Shown here: one piece after another, positions 60,608-64,000 of the stretch | Layout: every line of letters begins with the position of its first letter | Numbering within the stretch: position 1 is the stretch's first letter | Assembly (NCBI GenBank): GCA_963717985.1 | Contig: CAVQYC010000005.1 | Coordinates: 372,001 to 436,000 of the forward strand | DNA: 64,000 bases | Reading direction: 5' to 3' | Origin: BOG-1155 sp963717985 | GTDB taxonomy: Bacteria > Desulfobacterota > Syntrophorhabdia > Syntrophorhabdales > WCHB1-27 | Position numbers and translations under genes: made by a program | The notes under the pieces: model-generated | Databases searched by the model: none | What the model saw: the letters and a program-made list of their open reading frames with translations, nothing else | Told to the model about the DNA's origin: nothing

Positions 60608-60650
60608 GAAAATTTTAAGAAAATTTTAAGAATTTCAAGAAGGGCTGACT

Positions 60651-60887
60651 TTACAATAACTTGCCTTGTCTGATCCCTTTAACCAAACGGACAATTGTTG
60701 AGGAGAGCAGCCCTCCTCCTACCAGGAGAAGAAGCGCACCTAAAAGCAATGAGGAAAAGGCGGCCTGCCCGCGGGACAGGTAGCAGCAGAAGCACATGTT
60801 CCATAGAAAAACGGCCCCGAAGAGCACCATAACCATGCCGAACGATACCGAGAGCCCAAATATAAGCCAGTAGACGGTGGACTTCAC
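60651..60887 (-). CDS. Small two-helix membrane protein behind galT
   Basis: 78 residues, two transmembrane segments (LIFGLSVSFGMVMVLFGAVFL and LLLGALLLLVGGGLL) joined by a Cys-containing loop (NMCFCCYLSRGQ). Nine bases behind galT, probably co-transcribed. No family recognised. IS copy C with its target repeat ends 27 bases past its stop. Confidence 0.65.
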   Translation of the reverse strand: MKSTVYWLIFGLSVSFGMVMVLFGAVFLWNMCFCCYLSRGQAAFSSLLLGALLLLVGGGLLSSTIVRLVKGIRQGKLL

Positions 60888-60896
60888 GCATTCCCC

Positions 60897-61880
60897 CTAT
60901 GTTTCTTCCGTCTTCAATATGGCAGCCGCTTCCTCAGGCATGATGGAAACCGTATAGAATTCGTCTTCCCGTTTGTACTTGGAGTAGATCCTGGGGAGGA
61001 CCTCAATATGCCAATGAAAATAGTCGCTCGCCTGTGGACCACCCGGTTCGGCAAGACGCCAGGCTGCCATGTTCGGGGAGGTATGGAACACTATCGAGTA
61101 AGAACTTCTGAACCTTTCAATACGCTTCATTGTATCGAGGAAGACCTCGACAAAGTCGCGTTTGACGCCTTCGTCGATCCAGGACTCAAAGCTCGGGTTG
61201 TGACGGCGAGGAACGATCCAGATCTCGAAGGATAAGCGGGATGCAAAAGGGCAGATAACCAGGAAGTGCTCGGTCGAAATCACCACCCGCTTGTCCTGCC
61301 TTATCTCCTGGCTCACGATGTCGCAGATGAGACACCGCTCCTTTTGCAGATAGTGATTCCTGGAATTGGCGAGTTCCAGCGACAACTGCTGAGGTACAAT
61401 AGGCGTCGCAAGCACGTGCGAATGCGGGTGAAAGATGTGGGATCCCGTTATTTCTCCATGGTTCTTGAAAACCTGCACATATTTGAAGCGCCTATCCCTC
61501 TTCAGGTCGACGATGCGCTCCGAGTACATCTCCACCATGCGCGCGACGTCGGCGAAGTTAAAAGTCGAAAAGGTTTTCGTATGCGACCTGTCCTCTACGA
61601 TGATCTCGTGCGCCCCGAGGGTCCCCATCTTATCGTAAAAGCCTTCGGCCCTCTTGTTCTCGCTTGCCTCTATCTGGAATACCGGATTGATCGCGGGAAA
61701 GGAGCGCGCAAGCCACTGCCCCTGTCCGTCGCGTACCTCTCTTATCGAGTGCGGCGTCAGATGCTCGTTGCCAGGGCAAAAAGGACAGACGCCCGTCTCG
61801 GCCGTTTCGGGTGTTTCGGCTTTCGCCACCCCCACGACCACCCAATTGCCTGTCAACGGGTCCTTTCTGAACTCTCCCAC
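60897..61880 (-). CDS. galT: Galactose-1-phosphate uridylyltransferase-like protein
   Basis: 327 residues if started at GTG 61880, which begins the conserved VGEFRKDPLTGNWVVV; the frame is open to 61931. GalT family of the HIT superfamily: zinc Cys pair CPFCPGNEH, SFPAINPVF, HEIIVEDRSHTKTF, VFKNHGEITGSHIFHPHSH, and later FEIWIVPRRHNPSFE and FHWHIEVLPR. The active-site HPHGQ of E. coli GalT reads HPHSH here: the nucleophilic His is kept but the following Gln is His. This occurs in related nucleotide transferases, so strict GalT activity is not certain. No galK or galE nearby. Confidence 0.8.
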   Translation of the reverse strand: MGEFRKDPLTGNWVVVGVAKAETPETAETGVCPFCPGNEHLTPHSIREVRDGQGQWLARSFPAINPVFQIEASENKRAEGFYDKMGTLGAHEIIVEDRSHTKTFSTFNFADVARMVEMYSERIVDLKRDRRFKYVQVFKNHGEITGSHIFHPHSHVLATPIVPQQLSLELANSRNHYLQKERCLICDIVSQEIRQDKRVVISTEHFLVICPFASRLSFEIWIVPRRHNPSFESWIDEGVKRDFVEVFLDTMKRIERFRSSYSIVFHTSPNMAAWRLAEPGGPQASDYFHWHIEVLPRIYSKYKREDEFYTVSIMPEEAAAILKTEET

Positions 61881-61970
61881 TAAGTAAACATAAACATTTT
61901 CCTGGCGGGTTGTCAAAAGAAACGCGCACACGCTGGAATTGAGGGTAGCGGGTCAGTGTGAAATAGAAGG

Positions 61971-62786
61971 TTATCTGTAGAGCACGTTTCCATATGCTGC
62001 ATCTTTTCCGTTATGGTCAGAATGCTCAACAGGTTTTAGCCCTACTCGTATTTTGAGTGTGTTTAAGGGCAGGTGATCTATTGAGGGTCTCCAATCGGTC
62101 TGTACCTTGTTCTTTCCAAGAACTTCCATCAGGGCTTTGGCGGCAGCCATAGATCGGTCTTCCGCTTGCGCCCGGCCTTCGCCATTAGTTTCTATAGTAA
62201 TCCCATCGGCGAACGTAGTAGTATCGAGGAATCGTTTCATGCCCGGCAAGATATTCCACTTCGCATCGGAGAGGAGCCATGCGAGTTGACCCGTTGTTCT
62301 CCATGATTCGGCCTCGGCCAAACTTTCTATGATGACGTTAATACCCTGGAACTGTGATAATTCCTTCGCTGACTGCCTTTGCTCTATGCTTCGTGGCGCA
62401 AGCCATGCTTCCAGCCGCATACGTTCAAGTTGTTCGGCCTCGGCTGTTTCTTTGGCCTTTGCTATCTCGCTTTTCTCTTTAGCTGCTTCGGCGGTCAGCC
62501 GGGCCAGACGTTCCTCTATTTCTGCTTTTACACGCGCTATGTGTTCCTCTGAATCTGTTTTGACTTTGGCGATCCGTAAAGCCTGTTCCTTATTTTCAAG
62601 CCTGATCAATTCGTCTTTGGCGTTGTTCAACTGGGTTGTAATATTACGTGTGATATACGACGCCACAAAATAAAGGGCTATTGCTATTGCGGCAGCGGCA
62701 ACAAGGAAAATAGCTATTCTATTCAATGTTGTGAGCGAGGCGCTCATTTCGTTAACCTTGGAGGTAATGAAACCTATGTTAGACAT
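61971..62786 (-). CDS. Membrane-anchored coiled-coil protein, unrecognised
   Basis: 271 residues from ATG 62786 (AAGGGGGACA before it). One transmembrane helix near the N-terminus (IAIFLVAAAAIAIALYFVASYI), a long charged coiled coil (about 55-130, KEQALRIAKVKTDSEEHIARVKAEIE and on), then a globular C-terminal domain with ITIETNGEGRAQAEDRSMAAAKALMEVL. This resembles anonymous accessory membrane proteins found beside mobile elements. Follows the HTH gene on the same strand (68-base gap). Confidence 0.7.
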   Translation of the reverse strand: MSNIGFITSKVNEMSASLTTLNRIAIFLVAAAAIAIALYFVASYITRNITTQLNNAKDELIRLENKEQALRIAKVKTDSEEHIARVKAEIEERLARLTAEAAKEKSEIAKAKETAEAEQLERMRLEAWLAPRSIEQRQSAKELSQFQGINVIIESLAEAESWRTTGQLAWLLSDAKWNILPGMKRFLDTTTFADGITIETNGEGRAQAEDRSMAAAKALMEVLGKNKVQTDWRPSIDHLPLNTLKIRVGLKPVEHSDHNGKDAAYGNVLYR

Positions 62787-62854
62787 ATTGTCCCCCTTGT
62801 ATTTCTCCCGACGAACATCCATTTCGAGGCCCCTCATGCGTCTCATACCCTCAC

Positions 62855-63124
62855 CTAGCCTTTAGGCTTCCGTAAGTCACCATTGTCAAATAGTCTACCC
62901 TGAGAGAGAACCGGCTTTTCCGCAACCTGGATGCTGGTTGCAAAGCTCCTGATCATTTCGGCTTCGGGAGCCGTAAACAGCAGCCTCCCGTCACGGAATC
63001 GATGGCCTGTGGGAATCTGCCCCTTTCGTCTCCAGCGCCAAAATGTCTGGCGTGACACCCCGGTCTCCACTAAAAGCTGAGTCGCCGGGTAATAGTTAAC
63101 CCCGTTTATCGTCAATGTCTTCAT
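62855..63124 (-). CDS. MerR-like helix-turn-helix DNA-binding protein
   Basis: 89 residues. Helix-turn-helix with wing: YYPATQLLVETGVSRQTFWRWRRKGQIPTGHRFRDGRLLF. This is a stand-alone MerR/excisionase-like domain with a short C-terminal tail. Likely the regulator of the following coiled-coil membrane gene or a small phage/plasmid-derived switch. No integrase in the window. Confidence 0.8.
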   Translation of the reverse strand: MKTLTINGVNYYPATQLLVETGVSRQTFWRWRRKGQIPTGHRFRDGRLLFTAPEAEMIRSFATSIQVAEKPVLSQGRLFDNGDLRKPKG

Positions 63125-63401
63125 AGAATACCCTAATCATAGTTGCACGGCGTGAACCCTTGTAACACCATGTCTTGTCATATCACGTCCCGTAACAACT
63201 GTCAACATAATTTACTACCGGAGTTTCCGGAGTTTCTGAGAACGGGGTTCAACGGGGTTTTGCACTCATCCACTGTTTTTAAGGTCTGACTATGACTCAT
63301 CTTCTCAGGGCTGAACTCAGTGACTATCACAACATCCGGCATGCGACAGCGGGCAGGGGAGATAAAACGGACCAGGGAAAAAGTCGAAGGCTTTTCGGAC
63401 C

Positions 63402-63430
63402 TTGTCAAGCACGCACCATGGGCATATACT
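63402..63430 (+). promoter_or_regulatory. Sigma-70-type promoter of the HAD phosphatase gene
   Basis: TTGTCA (63402-63407), 17-base spacer, TATACT (63425-63430), about 40 bases before the ATG at 63471. The remaining part of the 346-base gap (63125-63401) shows no gene. Confidence 0.65.
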
Positions 63431-63470
63431 ATCGTTCCGAAGCTACAATCGGCAGACTCGGTTGGTGAGC

Positions 63471-64000
63471 ATGTTTCAAAAGGAAGGCCTGAGGGCCGTT
63501 ATCTTCGATATCGACGGTACCCTTGTCGACAGCTTCAGCGTCTACCGGAAGGTCTTCAACGAGGGCATAAGGGACCAGAACATAGGACCGGTCCCCGAAG
63601 GCCTCCTGGACAATTGCCTGAGAAAAGGCAAGGGTTTGCGGGAGATCCTGGAGGGAGTATTTCCACCGGGCACGGACGAGAGCGCCATCGATGCGTGCAA
63701 AGAGAGGATCAAGCGTCTTTTCAGGCAGGCAGAGCCGGAGGAGATCAAACCGTTTCCGGGGGTCGAGGAACTGTTCGGGCACCTTGAAAGCCGGGGGGTG
63801 AAGATCGGCATCGCCACAGGCAGGGTGTCGACGCCTGAGGATGAGTGGAGACGGTTCACGCGACTGGGCCTGAGCCGATTTGTCGACGCCATCGTCACGT
63901 CGCACGATATCGTTTCTCGTAAGCCCGCCCCGGACGTCCTCCTCGCGTGCGCAAGAAGGCTCGATGTCCCTATCGGCGCCTGCCTCGCCGTCGGGGACAC
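63471..64000 (+). CDS. HAD-family phosphatase (phosphoglycolate phosphatase-like), 3' end outside window
   Basis: 176 codons to the window edge. HAD motif I in AVIFDIDGTLVDSF, motif II Thr in IGIATGR, motif III Lys in IVSRKPAPDVLL, and the start of motif IV in AVGD at the edge. A helical cap domain (C1) lies between motifs I and II, as in phosphoglycolate phosphatase and beta-phosphoglucomutase. The substrate cannot be told. GTG 63465 is an alternative start. Confidence 0.9.
   Translation, partial: MFQKEGLRAVIFDIDGTLVDSFSVYRKVFNEGIRDQNIGPVPEGLLDNCLRKGKGLREILEGVFPPGTDESAIDACKERIKRLFRQAEPEEIKPFPGVEELFGHLESRGVKIGIATGRVSTPEDEWRRFTRLGLSRFVDAIVTSHDIVSRKPAPDVLLACARRLDVPIGACLAVGD

Larger units (their letters stand above)
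57862..60623. repeat. Three copies of the same 16-bp target repeat in a tandem IS array
   Basis: GAAAATTTTAAGAAAA stands at 57862-57877, 59235-59250 and 60608-60623: before copy B, between B and C, and after C. All three are identical. The order repeat-IS-repeat-IS-repeat shows that one of the copies inserted at the duplication made by the other, or that the unit IS+repeat was duplicated by recombination. Confidence 0.95.

Overview
The window looks like a chromosomal stretch of an anaerobic, Gram-negative bacterium of the deltaproteobacterial (Desulfobacterota) type. The grounds are an oxygen-sensitive class III ribonucleotide reductase operon (nrdD/nrdG), TRAP transport next to an acyl-CoA ligase, a sigma-54 activator, many PAS/hybrid histidine kinases, RND efflux with an outer-membrane partner, an SDH plus b6-type cytochrome/Rieske operon, and moderately high GC. 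A Syntrophorhabdus-like syntroph is a reasonable guess from this gene mix, but it is inference. No rRNA or tRNA gene and no CRISPR array was seen.

Layout. 1-4.8 kb: the end of an RND efflux operon (pump, outer-membrane factor, a 40-residue membrane peptide, TetR regulator). 4.8-13.5 kb: a hybrid sensor kinase, a Tim44-like exported protein, cobS/cobC of the cobalamin pathway, a nuclease-fold protein, aspartate aminotransferase with a pyruvate-kinase-C-terminal-like partner, and a small PH-domain protein. 13.6-21.6 kb: a carboxylate utilisation locus: TRAP transporter dctPQM and an acyl-CoA ligase on the minus strand, divergent from a 1059-residue sigma-54 activator, with a candidate -24/-12 promoter and two 16-bp palindromes spaced 20 bp apart in the gap. 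21.6-23.5 kb: an IS pile-up (IS1182 remnant, IS630, IS200). 23.6-29.9 kb: housekeeping (tilS, a zinc ribbon protein, ftsH, Ppx/GppA) and ccdA. 29.9-35.9 kb: an MFS carrier and a respiratory operon coding succinate dehydrogenase/fumarate reductase, a Rieske protein and a b6-type cytochrome b in one transcription unit. 36-42.9 kb: a DUF3443/DUF2844 pair, a second IS200-type element abutting a PAS-less hybrid kinase, and a kinase whose receiver domain lies in an overlapping frame.

43-45 kb holds a LuxI/LuxR-type quorum-sensing pair: a LuxI-like acyl-homoserine-lactone synthase gene with all hallmark residues but broken by a frameshift, convergent with and overlapping an apparently intact LuxR, with a lux-box-like palindrome upstream. 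45.2-60.6 kb carries three copies of a 1357-bp IS1202/ISNCY-type element whose transposases are identical. Each makes a 16-bp target duplication; two copies sit in tandem, separated by exactly one duplication, directly upstream of the nrdD promoter. Between them lie a Bcr/CflA exporter, pssA, an iron-sulphur aldo/keto reductase, a nitroreductase, a metallo-beta-lactamase-fold protein, an acetate carrier (SatP type) with an elaborately folded 5' leader, and the nrdD-glutaredoxin-nrdG operon, which ends with a Cas6-like RAMP gene and is preceded by two NrdR boxes. 60.6-64 kb: small membrane protein, galT-like gene, a coiled-coil membrane protein with a HTH partner, and the start of a HAD phosphatase.

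Most worth a second look: the broken LuxI/intact LuxR locus; the Cas6-like gene as last member of an NrdR-controlled nrdDG operon, with hairpin repeats in the same transcript; the tandem IS array sharing one target repeat; the sigma-54 control region; the SDH-Rieske-cytochrome b operon; and the structured leader of the acetate carrier gene.
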